Assembly (NCBI GenBank): GCA_037178975.1
Contig: JASJZH010000004.1
Location: 248,001 to 312,000 of the forward strand
Length of the DNA: 64,000 bases
Source: Oscheius tipulae
Lineage: Eukaryota; Nematoda; Chromadorea; Rhabditida; Rhabditidae
Reading direction: 5' to 3'
Positions 51,301-63,974 of the stretch are shown piece by piece (position 1 is the stretch's first letter; every line of letters starts with the position of its first letter). A program made the translations under genes and the position numbers. A model generated the notes under the pieces. The model was not told the DNA's origin and made no database searches. It saw only the letters and a program-made list of their open reading frames with translations.

Positions 51301-54300
51301 GTGTCCACGGCCTGGATATGATCGAATTCGTCGGACATCTCGATGTCTCCCTCATTCTCGTCGTCCTCATCGTAGTAGTCGTCCTCGTCGAGGAGTTCTT
51401 CCACGTCAAGACCGGCTCCGGCATCGGAGAAAGTCGAAACCAGACCCCGTAAGACCTCAGCATACGAGCCAAGCTTTGCTTTTAGAAGAGAAGTTTTGTC
51501 CTTTTTCTCCTTCCTGCCCTCACTGGTTTCTGAAGAGGTACTGGCGCGATTCCGGCCACTGGAGGATACGGTAGCTGCATGTTCTCCGGAAGCTGAAACA
51601 TTATATGAGTCTCCGTATCTCTGTCTCTCTGTCTCTCTGTTTGTCTGTCTCTCTCTCACTCTTTCTTACCTGTAGAAGCCACATCCTCGGTATCATTGCT
51701 TGTAGCAACTGACAGAGTATCCATTGAATCCTCAGGCAATAACTCTCTTAATCTGTCCAGAACCGATCTCGAGCTGCCACCCAGAGCATCAGCCATCATC
51801 GCGGCAAAGACCTTCTCGGCCGAGTCATCGTCCTCAGTCTCTGCCTCGTCCTCATCCTCTTCTTCCTGATCCTCGTCCTCCTCCACAGTCTTGTCTACCT
51901 CGCTCGACTGCTGCCTCTGTCTCACAGCGGCCAGATCCGGTGCCGAGACTGACAGACTATTCATCTTTGAGTCTCCTTGTTGCTGGGGAGTACTGCTTGA
52001 AGCTTCGGTCTCATTTCCATTCCCGGCTATCACCGACGACTGGGAACTACAGACCGAGAGAGCGGCGTTGCTACTCAGGGCACTGGCGGTCTCTGACTCT
52101 GCACCATCCTGTACGATAGGAGTTTCCCTTCCAGGTTCGGGAGAGTCGACATTCTCGCTGGTCTCGGCAATCCGACCAAAGTAGTGGGTGTTGGCTCTGA
52201 AAAACAAAGAGTTGAGAAGACAGTCAAGAGTCAGAGACAAGCAGTTAGGAAATGGGTACTGGTTTAGGGTCAAGAGCTACTCAATTCTCGGTATATCCCG
52301 GGACGTATCCGACTTTTCATACTATGGGTAACATTCAAAAGTACCAGACTACCAGGAAGAAATAAGAGGTAAAAGAGACAGCTCCGATCTGGTTCAGTAA
52401 GAGTATGAGATAGATGCCCTGCTGTGGCTAAGAGTCAAGAGGTCTGAGATGGGTATAAGTCAAGAGTCAAGTTCTGGTATACGCTCGAAACATGTACTAC
52501 CTTTGAAAATATGGGTATCAGTCAAGAGACAATAGATTCCTGTCATTGTCTCTCTCCCCTTACCTCGCCAGCAGATTCTCTAACGACGGTGTCTGATGCT
52601 GTAGTGATTCGGCCGAAGCTGCTTGTCCCGTCGAGGCCACACTCGGTCCAGTTCTCTTGTCCTTGTCCTCTACCAGATTCGTAGTCGACATTGACTTCTT
52701 CCCGATCCCTCCTCCAGTACTGGAAGTGGACTGACCCGATCCGGAAGAGCTCGCTCCAGAGGATGACTGCTGTTTTGGGACCACAAATCTGGAGAGAGGA
52801 GTGCTGGCCGTGGCTGCAGACTTTCTGTTCTTTCCGAACGGGGTGAATCCTGCGAATGAGGCGAAAGGAGAGTCTCTGGAGTGAGTACGATTCATGCTCT
52901 GTCGACAGCGGACTCGCATGGCATCGAGGACGGAGCTGGAAGGCTGAACGAGGGGGACGGCAGAACAGACATCAGCTTTGATGTCGTAGCGATTGTCCGC
53001 CCCGTAGCGATAGCTGTTGATGTAGCCATTGTCCCAGGCCACATCCACCCAGCCGGCCTCGGAATGAGTTACGATTCTGCCCTCTCCGTTACTGTCCTGC
53101 TTGTCCCAACACCAGTCGGGGCCTCTGACTACCTTTGTTCCACGGATATCGGATCCCTGGTGGCGGAGACGGTGCCTGGAAAAGGTAAAGATATACAGTA
53201 ACCATCTCTATTCCTCTGTCTCTATGTCTCTCCACCAACCTGAGTCTAGCTGTACTCGGGAACGACTCGGGTGGATATCCTAGCTTCAGACGATTGTTGT
53301 TGCTTCCCTGCGGCAGTCTGCTGATTGCGGCAGCCACATTTTTGGTCTGCTTGTCCTCCTTCTTTGCTCCTTTGCAAGATGACAAAGTTGTAGGTGGTGG
53401 AGCTGGCTTTTCCTCTGCAGCCTTCGGGAACTCTTCAACCACGACATCAACAATGTCCCCGTAGATCTCAAAGCCGGACAGGCTGAGGTAGTGTGTCTGT
53501 CCCGAGCTGTTCTTGCCATTCTGTGCCACACGGAAGTAGCGATACGGGCCGCGATTTCTGTCATCTTCGATAGGCCAGGTGGCTGTGCTGCCGGGTTCAT
53601 TAAGGCTGGTATCTTCGGAGTGAGCAACCAGAACCTCCCAGATCTGTTTGTCCTTGGAGCCCTGAAATCTTGACATTTTTCCAGGCCTATTTCACATCGC
53701 TATCCAGTCTCGGTTCTCTTTTCGCGTCCAAAACATGAAATTTCGGTTTTACAATGTTCTACAAAATTATAGACCGCATCAAAATCTGCAACTTTTCAGA
53801 AGATCATTTCTCTGGATAATCACTTTTTCAACTCTTTATGCCTTGGAAGGCCAAATTTCAAGCCTAACACCCTCTGTTCACCTTTGTAGCGGTCGTTACA
53901 GGTTAAAACCAGTTTTCCGGCTCTGCGATGTTCTACAAAGTTGTAGCTTCGAGAGTGGTCTTTGGGGCAAATACTGCTTTTTGAAGAAAAAAAGGGGCCC
54001 TTTTCTGGCTTTATTTCGAGAAAGTGTTCCTTTGTTTCTGCTAGTGTTTTGAAAACACGTTATATAAGCTTTGAAGCATTGTATCGTTCTTGCATAATAA
54101 GTAAACCAACCTGTAGAAGCCAGTTCCTTAACGCTGACCGTCCGTAGCCTCTGGCATGACGAAGAGTATAGGCTGTCGGATAGAGAAGGAGACCCAGGTC
54201 CACCGAGAAGTTCGCGTTCCTGAATAGACAGTTATTCTTTATCTCTCCGTCCCTCTGTCACTCTGTTTCTTTGTCTCTTTGTTTCTTCGTTTCTCTGTCA

Positions 54301-57300
54301 TTCTGTCTTTCTGTCCCTCTGTTCTCAAACTCACTTATCATCACTGGTATGACAATTAATCGGACCGGTATCCCGGCTCAAAATGTCCTCGGGCTTTCCG
54401 AACGGTTGTCGTTGGTCAGAACATGAGACCTGGATAGCATTGACCATAGCAGGATTTGTCCACTCCGACACTGTTTTGCCGTTTGTTCCAAGCCAGTAGA
54501 TGACTCCCTCCTGGTCAAAATCACTCGCATAGGCGCACTTGACCACTTCGTTCGTCTTCTTCATCTCCTGGATCTTCTGGACGAAGCCGAGAGCTGTTCT
54601 CTCACGATCGAACCACTGCTTGGCAACGAACTTGATCAGGAAGCCTCGCAGCTGTCCAACAGTGACCACAGGCTCTGATTTGAAGATCTTGCCGCCCTTG
54701 TTCAGTAGCTCTCCCTGCTCGTTCTCCTTGTTCTCGGCCATCTCCAGCTTCATTCGGATCCGTCTTGAGAGCAGCTGGAGACCGTAGGCGGAACCTCCGG
54801 GACTGTCATACAGATACTGAGGGAACTTTTCGTTGGCTTCCAACACGGAGACCATTTTCAGGATTAGAGAGGTCAAAGCTGTACCCTGACTGAAGGCTTC
54901 TTGGAAGATTCGGGCTGGGTAGCTTGTGGGAGCCTTCTCGGCCAGGGCGAGGAGCTGATGCATGGCGGGAACGACCCCAGAGACAGAGAACTCGAAGGTG
55001 GAGAGTCGACGCTCATCCACGACGCTTTCACGGACGATTCGGAGGGCCGAGACGAGCTGAAAGAGGAGAATGAGAGGCAAAAAGACAAAGGGACAGAGAC
55101 AGAGTCAGAAATAATAAACCCACCTCTTGAACTTTCTCAATCCTCGGCTGTTTGACATGTTTCGCCTTGACAGAGTTGACCGGCAGCTGGTGAGCATTGA
55201 CGGCTTTGACTATGACTTTGGCTGCATTCTCCAACTCAATCAGAGCTTCTCTCGGCTTGGCACACGCCTCTTTTAGATGGTTGATCCAGAGGTCCCAGGC
55301 CAGTTCCTGTACTTTCCTCTTCTGGATATCGTTCCGGAATTTGGCTCTTCGCGGCGAGACCCCGTTCAGGCACCATCCAGTATGGAATTCTGGTCCCAGA
55401 GTGGTTTCCGGCAAGAGTTGGTGTCTCTTCTTGTCCGATGACTCATAGTTAAAGCCTCCCAGTTCATCCTTGATAGTCAGAATGGCCGATGGATTCTCTG
55501 TTCTGGCGGTACACTTGACTACCAGTTCTGTGGGTCTGGGGCAGGATACCTCCCACTGAGGGATTTCCAAGCGCTTGGACGTGCTGGGCAGACCGAGGAC
55601 GGCTGTAGGACTAGTGTCTTCTCCCCACAGAGCCTTGGCCTTTCTCCATCTCGAGATCAGACTCTTCTTCGCCTCGGTTCGGGCCTCCTTGGCCAGGGTG
55701 TCTTGACTACCGTTGGTGAAGAGCAGTCGCAGATCGTTGTCGGCCACGTAGCGGAACCAGCCATTGCTGGTAAAACTGAATTCCATGATGAGGAGGTCGT
55801 TCCAGATAAACAGAGACTCTTCTCCGCGAGCCAAACGCCATTCCTTCCAGCGGTAGGGGGTTCCGACCTGAATTGGAATGATTAATACTGTCTCTGTATC
55901 TCTGTATCTCTGTCTCTATGTCTCTAAGTCTCTTCCTGTTCCCCTGTCTTTCCCGTATCTCACACTCACCTGAATCGGATGTCTGTTCTTCTTCTCCTCC
56001 TTCTCCTTGTCTCTATTCGGTAGAAGTACATGAGTCAGGGAGTTGACGAGACTGCTAGCAGTTGAGCTGACCGTCTCTCCTACCATTTCCAGCGTGGGTG
56101 GCGGGGTTTCAGTCGAGGAGAGATCGTCACTTTCCATCGTAATGTTCAACATGGCTGCTCGCTCTCTGTCTCTTTCAGTGGCATCACTGCTCGCGCTGAC
56201 TGATCTGTCCGTATCCTCGAGAGTGACAGAGGGAGTGGACGTTGTACTCCTAATGGCCGTCAGGTTCTTCGAATTGAGCTCGTCCGCCTTCTCGCTCGGT
56301 TCCTCAATCTCCTCGTCAAATATCGGCGGTGGTTCTTTGGCCATAGCCTCGACTCTCTCAAAAACTCCAAGACGGACAAGCTCACCGACCCAGAGCTCGG
56401 GATCCTTTCTAAGAAGACTCGCCAGAATGAGCATGACCTGTTCCTGACCATCAAAATCTTCTTCTTGATCCAGAACAGCGACCACCACTGCAACCAGGCT
56501 TTCGGCTTCTTCTGGAATGTTGGGACTGGTAGGGGAGGAGGCGGAGGCTCTTGAAGCAGACCGGAGATTTTCTGCTTGCATGTGTTCGACAATTTTTCGA
56601 AGAAGAGACAAGGAAGTACGGCGTACCGAAGCTGAGAGGGATTTCTGAAAGATTGTACTATAGGACATCGAGAAAGAGGGACAGGAAGGCAAAGAGATTG
56701 AGAGACATAGTGTCAAAGAGACAGAGAGATAGAGAGACGGACGGGCAGCGAAACAGAGATGCAGTTTACCTACTTGGAAAATTTCGCAGAAAATTGGTAG
56801 CAGTTGTTGTAGAACCTCGGCAGCTAGCTGTCTATCCGGTAGCTCGCTTGTCGACACTTTTCTGGTGGGGACGGAAGATTCGGTCTTCTTGTCTTCTGAA
56901 ACCACAAAATTGCAAGACTATTTTATAGACTCACGAGAATGCATGTAAACTGTCGGACTCGCCAAGATGTCGGCAACCTGGGTGTGGTCTTCGTCGCTCC
57001 GCTCTCTGGCCTTGTCGAGTGCTGTCTTTCCGTCCTCGTCTCTTAGATCAGGATTGGCACCGCGTTGAAGAAGAAGTTTGACGATCTGAATTGAAGATTG
57101 TGGGTTGAAAATAAGCTTTTAGAGGCAAGCAGTAGGATAGGGTTAGAAAGCAGTGGTCTGTCTCTGTCTCTGTTGCTGTCAAGTTACCACAGGATAGAGG
57201 ATACACGACACCACACCGACGAAGCACATTATCTATCTCACATCGGGCCTGCCAAAACAGGCAGCATAATGAAGACTGCTGCTCTTATTGCCTTTATTGA

Positions 57301-59379
57301 CATCGGCTCCCTTGTCGCACAGGTACTGGACCATTTCTTGGCTGCCAAAAGCCGAGGCCCAGTTGCACAGCGTCTGACCCACATCGTCCGTGAAGTTCAC
57401 GTCAACAGCTCCATTTTCAATAGCCTCTACCAGCGCAGTCAGATCCTTCTGGCGAATGGCATCGATCAGATGACGATGAGCTCGCTCGACATTGGCACCG
57501 GATCCCGATGGTTCGCCACTGGCCGACTGAAAATTGACATATGTCTTTAGTCTTTCGTGTCTTTGTCTTTATCTTCAGGTTTCTGGATTTCAAAGTACTG
57601 GCCTCGAGGCCCACAAAAGCTAGAAATCTGACTGCGTTGCCGATCTTTCAAGCGATAGCTCTACTTTTCAGCCAAAAAGCCAAACAAAGAATATATTCGT
57701 GACAAACACACCACAACAGTATAGGGTAGGCTGCTCCTTCCCTCGCACAGCAGAACCACCAGAAGGTCGGCCAGTCGGAGACCGTCAGTGACGACTCGAT
57801 CATCCTTGTTGGTCAGGACGGAGTGGATGGCTGTCATGAGATGGGGAGAGCTGGAAAAATGATTGACTGTCTCTATATCTCTCCATCTCTGTTTCTCTCT
57901 GTCTCTTTCTGTCTCACTGTACTTCTGTTTCTCTATCTGTGTGTCTGTCTGTCTGTCTGTCTCTCTCTCTTACCTCAAGACCTGTTCCGTGACCGTGGCC
58001 GATCCTCTGCACAAGTTGCTCAGTAATGAAAGCACAATGGAGACGAAACTCGTCGATTGACCCGTAGTATTTGTAGAAACTGACGTCAGGAGATGCTCCA
58101 CCAGATTGCTGTGCTTTGCCAACTCTGCGGGGTCCATCATCTTGCGAATAAAGCGATCTGTCAGGGCGGCAAAGCAGCGTAGAGCACTTTCGGAGATCTT
58201 GACGTCGTCGTGGGCCAGCAGAACTCCTAGACTCTCGGCACATTGCGGTAAATCGGCATCGTTGGGTTCCATCTTGCCGCAGAGACGAGTGACGACGGAC
58301 ATGGCAGAATGCATCGTATCCTGGAAACGAAAAATTGGCCTGGTAATCGCTACTGTCTCTGTCTCTCTCCCTGAAGAAGTCCCGACTAGAACATTGCAAA
58401 AACAAATTTTCAAAAAAGTAGTAATTGCCTGTTTTTCCAAACTTGAAACTTTTCAAACTTTTAGTTGCCAAGCCTTTTGGCTTTCCTAATTGCTCACTTT
58501 GTGAATTTTGTCTCCATGCCCGCGGACCAATGTGAGCATGGCATTCATTCCACCGGCATCATAAACCGCGAGGGTTTCTCGTTGACAGACATGTTCCAAG
58601 AGCTTGACACACTGTTCTGCCAGATCTTTGCTAGCTCTGTCAGTCATCTCTGCAGCGATAAGACGATTGCAGATTGCTTTCACGGCTCCGTCGACCTGAA
58701 ATTGTAGTATCTCAGATGTCATATAGTCCCCGGTGCTCTCGTACCATCTTGTCAAGAATTCTTTTGTCCGTCTCTTGGTATTCGGTTTCCTTGTTTCATA
58801 AAAGAAATGCCATTGCGCGAAAGGACAATCGCTAGAAAAAGTGATTGAATGTGTTCTAGTGCTACCAGCGACGACTCTTTGCTACTATCTGTGAGGCAGA
58901 GAGACAGAAAGAAAAAAGACACAGAGATAGAGAGACAGAGGAACGGAGGGACAGTTAGACAGTGAGACAAAGATAGCTTATAACTTATCGCCGGATCCCC
59001 TGTACCTCTTGACGCAGGAGCTTTCCTGCCAAAAAAATATTTTTTTCAAAAGTCCCACCTGAGTAATCCGCCTCGTGCACTCATTCGAGACGTCCAAATA
59101 GTAGGTGATGGCTCGGGCCGTCACTTCCAGGATGTTATCCGGAGCTGAGTCATCCAGGAAAATTTTGCACAAAGCCGGAAGGAACGTCCTAGGAGGGCAG
59201 GACTCGAAGCAACGGTCAATGTTATCCGACATCAGTAGAAGCATGCACAGTTGTTCAAGGGCCATAAGCTGAAAAGATATTTTGGTAAGAAAATTAAGAG
59301 AAAGTACCTGTAGGTCACGCTCATCGCCCATACCCGTCTGAAGCCATTCCAGCAGGACATCGGGATCGATGCCCTCCAT
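48332..59379 (-). CDS. hecd-1: HECTD1 E3 ubiquitin ligase (complete, 21 exons)
   Basis: HECT-class ubiquitin ligase. Exons: 59308-59379, 59059-59268, 58498-58695, 57974-58320, 57712-57850, 57242-57526, 56935-57085, 56774-56895, 55970-56644, 55124-55867, 54335-55056, 54111-54219, 53240-53661, 52564-53175, 51670-52196, 50862-51592, 50507-50746, 49506-50464, 49322-49466, 48842-49183, 48332-48439; 2619 aa, frame intact throughout. It opens [20 protein letters not shown] with ARM-like helices to about 320. Ankyrin repeats ([31 protein letters not shown]) lie at 323-467. A Sad1/UNC-like domain spans about 1180-1330 ([33 protein letters not shown]). The MIB/HERC2 domain is about 1399-1475 ([26 protein letters not shown]). 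A Ser-rich and acidic linker follows. The HECT domain (about 2130-2619) has [36 protein letters not shown] and the catalytic Cys near 2588 in [12 protein letters not shown]. Human HECTD1 is 2610 aa. Confidence 0.97.
48666..48722. repeat. Fold-back element, copy H10
   Basis: GATGTTCTGCAAAGTTGTAG faces TTTACAACATTGCAAAACAT in a HECTD1 intron. The loop reads in the opposite orientation to most copies. Confidence 0.65.
49205..49320. repeat. CTGTCTCT-type simple repeat in a HECTD1 intron
   Basis: Fills the intron between the last HECT exons. Confidence 0.75.
50760..50855. repeat. GAGACAGA-type simple repeat in a HECTD1 intron
   Basis: GAGAGACAGAGAGACAGAGA units fill nearly the whole 115-bp intron. 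Confidence 0.8.
52330..52530. repeat. AGAGTCAAGA motif cluster in a HECTD1 intron
   Basis: AAGAGTCAAGAGGTCTGAG, TAAGTCAAGAGTCAAG and CAGTCAAGAGACAA occur within 120 bp. The core is that of the 1930-2085 cluster. Confidence 0.4.
53750..53806. repeat. Fold-back element, copy H11
   Basis: AATGTTCTACAAAATTATAG faces TCTGCAACTTTTCAGAAGAT across GACCGCATCAAAA, in a HECTD1 intron. Confidence 0.6.
53920..54065. repeat. Fragment of the 540-bp family joined to a half hairpin
   Basis: GCGATGTTCTACAAAGTTGT runs directly into AGCTTCGAGAGTGGTCTTTG and AAATACTGCTTTTTGAAGAA, as in the 35696 and 43452 copies. Confidence 0.65.
54236..54325. repeat. CTGTCTTT-type simple repeat in a HECTD1 intron
   Basis: CTCTGTTTCTTTGTCTCTTT-like units. 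Confidence 0.75.
57860..57970. repeat. CTGTCTCT-type simple repeat in a HECTD1 intron
   Basis: Includes an uninterrupted GTCTGTCTGTCTGTCTCTCT stretch abutting the splice donor. Confidence 0.8.
58895..58975. repeat. GAGACAGA-type simple repeat in a HECTD1 intron
   Basis: GACACAGAGATAGAGAGACA-like units. Confidence 0.75.
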
Positions 59380-61226
59380 TTTTGGCCAGCCTACCTGTAC
59401 ACCAGGGTAAGGCTTTTGGGTTTTGTGAAGTTTTTCTTCTGAAAACGAGATGGTATGGGGAAAAGCAGAGATAAACCAAATGGTACAGGAGAAAATTGGT
59501 GGCAAGAGATGATATGATAATGGGAAAGGAACATTTCCAGGTCTCTGTCTCTCCGTTTTTCTGTATCTTTGTTTCTCTATCTCTCAGTCTCTCTGTCTCG
59601 CTATCTCTGTCTCTGAACATTTGTAAGTTTTTTCTTCCGTCAAATAAAAGAGAAAATACGAGTGAGACTCTGAGAAAAAATGTTCTAGAGGGGATCAGGA
59701 GATCATGACCAGGTAGAACGCGCGGAATAATGACTAAACTAGAAGAGGGGAGAAAAATCTCAAGCCAAATTCAAGAAAATGTGAGGATAATAGGCAAAAT
59801 TATAAGCAGAAAATAGGCTTGGTAGCTTTCGAAAAACTTTTACAATCAGAACTCGAAATATAGCAGGATTACCGAACGCAAAATGTGAAAAAGTCTTTGA
59901 ACCGCTTGTGAAATCAGTTAAGTGGAAATGATGCAACATATTTAGTCATTTTCAATCGAATTTGTAGCAGAAAAGACAGTGAGACAGAGGACTTTAAAGG
60001 ACTGTCAAAACTGATCACAACCCCTAGGAAAATCTAAAACAGGCGAAAAACAATGATTTCCAGGTGTATTTTTCTGAACTTTTTGAACACCTTAAAGTGC
60101 CGGAAAAGTACCATAAAAACGCAGTAATTTAACCCTAGAAGGCTTTTTCCTGTCTATTAATATGGAATGGAGAAAAATCAGCTGACTGTGAAGTTCTCGC
60201 CCGGCCAGTCTCGTTATTTGCGTCGCGGCTGCAGTGTGGCGCAGGCCTCTCTCTATCGATGGAAAGGGCTGGCCAGGGACGCAGGGGCGCACTTTTCTTT
60301 CTCGCTCCAGCCGCTCGCCGTGACGTGTAGGAGCAATCTCGAGTAAATTCCTTCATTGTGCACTTTCCTGCAGTTTTTGGCGCCAAATATGGAGAGGCGA
60401 TAAGGTAGAGAGACTGATGTGAAAGACATAAACAGAGAGACCAAGAAATAGAGAGACTGAGAGACAGAGAGACAAAGGGACAGAGAAGCAGAAAGACAGA
60501 GAAACAGAGAAATACACCAATTGAAGAATCAAATAGCCAAAAAAAATAGCTGGAGAATAAGGAGAATGGGCACAAGTTGGTCAGCAAAACAATGACAAAA
60601 ATTTGTTGATTAATATGATGGAATGAAGACTTTCTACCACAGGTGTTCCTGTCATAGGTCTCGATGATTCAGTGGACGGAACTGACTCATTTTCTTCGGA
60701 AAAGGAGGCTTTGTTATGGTCTGATGCCCCCGTACAATCTAGGTGTTGAAAACCTGTTCAAGTTTGCCCTAGTGATCAAAGAGGGACCCGATCAGTCAAC
60801 GCGTTTCCTTCGAACAATCTTCCCGTCATGGTCACACATTGTTTTCCTAGAACTTATAATCAAAAATGAACAAAATGGCAGTAAGATTAGGTCGAAAGCT
60901 CGTGGAAATGTGTATGTTTACGCTCTAGCCTTTCTGCTGATCAGTCCTCTCTCCTCTTGGGCCATGTTTACCGCCTCACATCTTGTTTTTGAGATGACGA
61001 GAGGGCTGGGGAAAGAAAACAGAACCAGACGAACTTTTCTAACAATTTCGCTCATTTCTTCGCATTTTCTTATCCAGACACACAGAGACAGTTACTTCTC
61101 TCTTACATTCTTCTCCCTCAAAAATTTCTTTTCAGACTCCTGCCAGAGTATCTCACTCCAACAGCCTGGTTCCCTCTCTCTAGCTGGTAGTCTCCTTCTC
61201 CTTGTTCCAATAGTTCTCTTTCAGCA
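59380..61226. other. HECTD1 upstream region and space before COX6B
   Basis: CT repeats occupy 59535-59620 and GA repeats 60410-60515. A CpG-rich patch at 60190-60330 is the best candidate for a HECTD1 promoter. A possible plus-strand exon lies at 60643-60742. Nothing else could be supported. Confidence 0.45.
60643..60742 (+). CDS. Possible exon of an unknown plus-strand gene
   Basis: Between a TACCACAG acceptor and an AG/GTGTTG donor, the frame reads VPVIGLDDSVDGTDSFSSEK followed by EALLWSDAPVQS. The acidic, Ser-rich composition looks coding, but flanking exons were not found. Confidence 0.25.
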
Positions 61227-61589
61227 ATGGGTCCCGACACAGAAGTACCCAAAACCACTTGGGAACGCCTCGAACAGTATCGTGAACAGTTTGGAGAGGC
61301 TCTCCGACACCCAGATTCCCCGGCTTGGTGGCGCAAGGAAACTCACGAGAAGGCCAAGAAACTGTTCTGGGCAGCTCCCTATGATGCCCGGTTTCCGCAG
61401 GTCAGGAAGCAGAGGCAGTGCTTCAGTTACTATGTTGACTACCATCGTTGCCGAGAGCTCATGGGCGAGGATTACAAGCCGTGCAAGTTCTTCCAGAACG
61501 TCTACAAGGATATCTGTCCCGGCTTCTGGCAGGAAAGGTGGGACGAGCTGGTCGAGGAAGGCCGATTCCCCGCCAAGTTTGATCGCTAA
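61227..61589 (+). CDS. cox-6B: Cytochrome c oxidase subunit 6B (COX6B)
   Basis: Intermembrane-space subunit of respiratory complex IV with a twin-Cys helical hairpin. Single exon, 120 aa. The core (APYDARFP, CFSYYVDYHRC, CKFFQNVYKDIC, then a Trp-Asp-Glu block and EGRFPAKF) is the COX6B pattern, including one CX9C and one CX10C motif for Mia40-driven disulfide formation. It carries about 45 extra N-terminal residues relative to the 86-aa human protein, with a charged amphipathic stretch (TTWERLEQYREQFGEALR). The ATG lies two bases after TTTCAG, so the mRNA leader is probably trans-spliced on. Confidence 0.95.
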   Translation: MGPDTEVPKTTWERLEQYREQFGEALRHPDSPAWWRKETHEKAKKLFWAAPYDARFPQVRKQRQCFSYYVDYHRCRELMGEDYKPCKFFQNVYKDICPGFWQERWDELVEEGRFPAKFDR

Positions 61590-62785
61590 ATATGTACATG
61601 TGTCCGAGAAATCGTGGTGTGAAACATTCCAATGCAGATGCTGCCATGTAATGAACCTGATTTTATAAATGACCGTCGGGGAGACAAGCAAGTTCGTCTG
61701 GGATAAGGACAAGTCCATTTGTGAAATGGTGAACAAATTCTAGACTCACAGCCGCTGTTCTGGATACCTGTAGATTCCAGTCGATTACTTCCGGACCTCT
61801 CACCTTTACTATCAACCAGCTTAGAAGATGCTCTCGGGCCCGATCAAATAGCGTGCGCCCAAACTGTGTGTCCTAATGGCGTCACACACCTGTTAATACG
61901 TTTGTGGCGGCTCTACTTTAAAGACTAGCCAATTTGTCGCAACAATTAGGCCGATTGAGAGAGGATGAGTATGAACAACAGCTAGTGTAATACGGTCTAG
62001 GTTAAATCTTCGAAGCACCAGTTTCAAGCAGACAGAGACAGAGATAGTCCTTCTTTTCGGCACTCAGACCCCTCCCTATCTTTCACAGATTTACAACGGT
62101 CATAATCCATTTCCTTAGAATTGCATGGCTGGTTTCTGTGCCTATAAAGCGGATTACGTGACTGTGGAGACATCTGCCCCCTCTCCTGATTGTATGAATG
62201 AGCATTCGTGGGTGGTTACTAAGGTCAAGAGAGTCTTTGTAAGAGTCAAGAAACCATGAAAAAATGGACTAGTGTTGAAACTGTACGGATGAGACCACAG
62301 CCGTTGTTCTACCCTCTTTCATGATTCAGACACTCTGCGAAGTCCTCTAGAAAATTGCGAAGCTTGGTTCCCTGTGAACCCAAGAAGATATTTTTGGATA
62401 CTGTATCCCCATTAGCTGATTAGCGGCTCGCTCATAAACGGCTAATTAGTCTTGCGTCGTCGGCAAGTCTCTTCGGGCCACGTTTTGCGCAGACTAAGAC
62501 AATATTGCACAGCTTGTTCAGCTACAGTATCCTACTTTCTTCGAAAAATTGCCACCAGTACTGTGAAACAACGCAACAGGTGTCAGTAATTGAGCCATCT
62601 CGTCCCCCTCGCCATGTATCTGTCGGCATTTTTGATGGATGACAGCTGTTGAGCCCAAACGGGGGTGGCAGATTGAGACAGATTTTTGAATTGGTAATTA
62701 ACAGAGACATGGAATTGGAATGAAACATTTCATATAGTGGAGCATCACAGAAAGAGCTATCATTCGAAATTCTTTGGAAGGGGTA
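61590..62785. other. Intergenic region between COX6B and IPMK
   Basis: No supported gene on either strand. A short GAGTCAAGA pair lies at 62225-62255 and an AT/GC-mixed stretch with CTAATTAG near 62440. Confidence 0.5.
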
Positions 62786-63974
62786 TCAGGCAATATCGGC
62801 CATGAGCTTGAGGAGTGTTCTCACTCCTGGAAGGTAGTTCTCATCCAGTTGACCGTTACCGGGGAAGACGTGAGAAAAGTCTGAATAAGAGGTAGTTCGA
62901 AAGAGACAGAGAGACGAAATGACAGAATGACGCGAGAGACAGAGACTTACCAATCATCTTAATGGTCAAATTGACTGGGAGATCCGCATCCGTCTCGTAG
63001 ATGAAGAACAGAGAGCTTGCGTAGAAATGAAACGAGGTCTGCGTCTCAAAAACGAACAGAATGTTTTCCAGCTGCCTGACAACCGCTTCGTGAACTGCAT
63101 CTTGTGAGTTTTCTCTTCCACAATAGAAGAACTCCTTCATTGCGTCGGATACAGTATTCTCGTCGTAGTCTCTTCCCCAGTCCTTTCCTCGAACAGCCAC
63201 CTCATGTTGGCGATGGATCTGAAAGCAACGGTCCCCTTGTGTCCTCATACTCTTCCTAACTGTCGCCAAGCTGTGACTAATTGTGGGCTAGGTCCTCTTT
63301 GAAAGGCGGCATGAGCCGCCATACGGCTCCCAGCCCCTAAGAACACCTGATGCCGACTCAAAGATAAGCCAAGGTGTGACACGGTTGAGACCGTGGCGGA
63401 AATGAAAAATGGGAAGAGTGTCGAGAGACAGTGACAGTGCCAGTCCCTCTGTCCCTTTTCCTTCAAAGCTTTTCCAGACCTGTCGGCATGTGGTCTCGAT
63501 TACGCGCTAACCGACCATTAACGGTCTGTCGAGCCATGGTTACGATCCGGATGTTGCCATCTGACCTGGGTCTGTCACCGTCTCTCGCACAAATTCGAAC
63601 ATCAGGACACCTGTTGTGGTCAATTGGGTAAAGGTCGGGGTCTCTCTCTGTCTCTCTTACACGGTAGCCCAAAATCCTGAAGCCCAGCTTCTCCTGAGGT
63701 GGATATTTGGCACTCTCCTTCTCCCTCTTCGAAGTGGAAGCGTTTGGATCAAAAGTCTGTCTTCCCATTTTGATGTCCAAAATGGCGGGCCTCTTATATC
63801 CCATAGTCAGGTCGTCGAAGCAGAGGAACTCGTGCTCTGTAGTCAGACATTTTCTGTCAAGGAAGCTCCAAACCTTCTCCATCCACAAGTAACATCTGTC
63901 TTCCATGATACTCCGGAACAAATGGCGCTAGGAGACGACAGTCTTCTTCGGAAGTATTGGGCCAAAGTCTCTTT
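62786..63974 (-). CDS. ipmk-1: Inositol polyphosphate multikinase, C-terminal part (5' end outside window)
   Basis: Phosphorylates InsP3/InsP4 (and PIP2 in animals) on the way to InsP5. Exons 63874-63974, 63661-63836, 62951-63218, 62786-62880; further 5' exons lie beyond the right edge, because the first visible exon opens mid-codon after TTTCAG. The IPK signature PxxxDxKxG appears as PAILDIKMG, followed by KYPPQEKLGFRILGYRV. The C-terminal lobe has LNxxFYAS-type FHFYASSLFFIYE and the metal-binding DFSHVFPGNGQLDENYLPG, ending LLKLMADIA. The intron 63837-63873 is 37 nt; without it the frame breaks between PEYHGRQMLLVDG and EHEFLCFDDLTM. The 443-bp intron 63219-63660 contains CT repeat. Confidence 0.93.

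Noticed and set aside
60664-61668. 334-codon open frame on the plus strand overlapping COX6B
   Set aside because: Its second half is an off-frame reading of the COX6B exon and its first half has no family features. The COX6B frame is clearly the real one.
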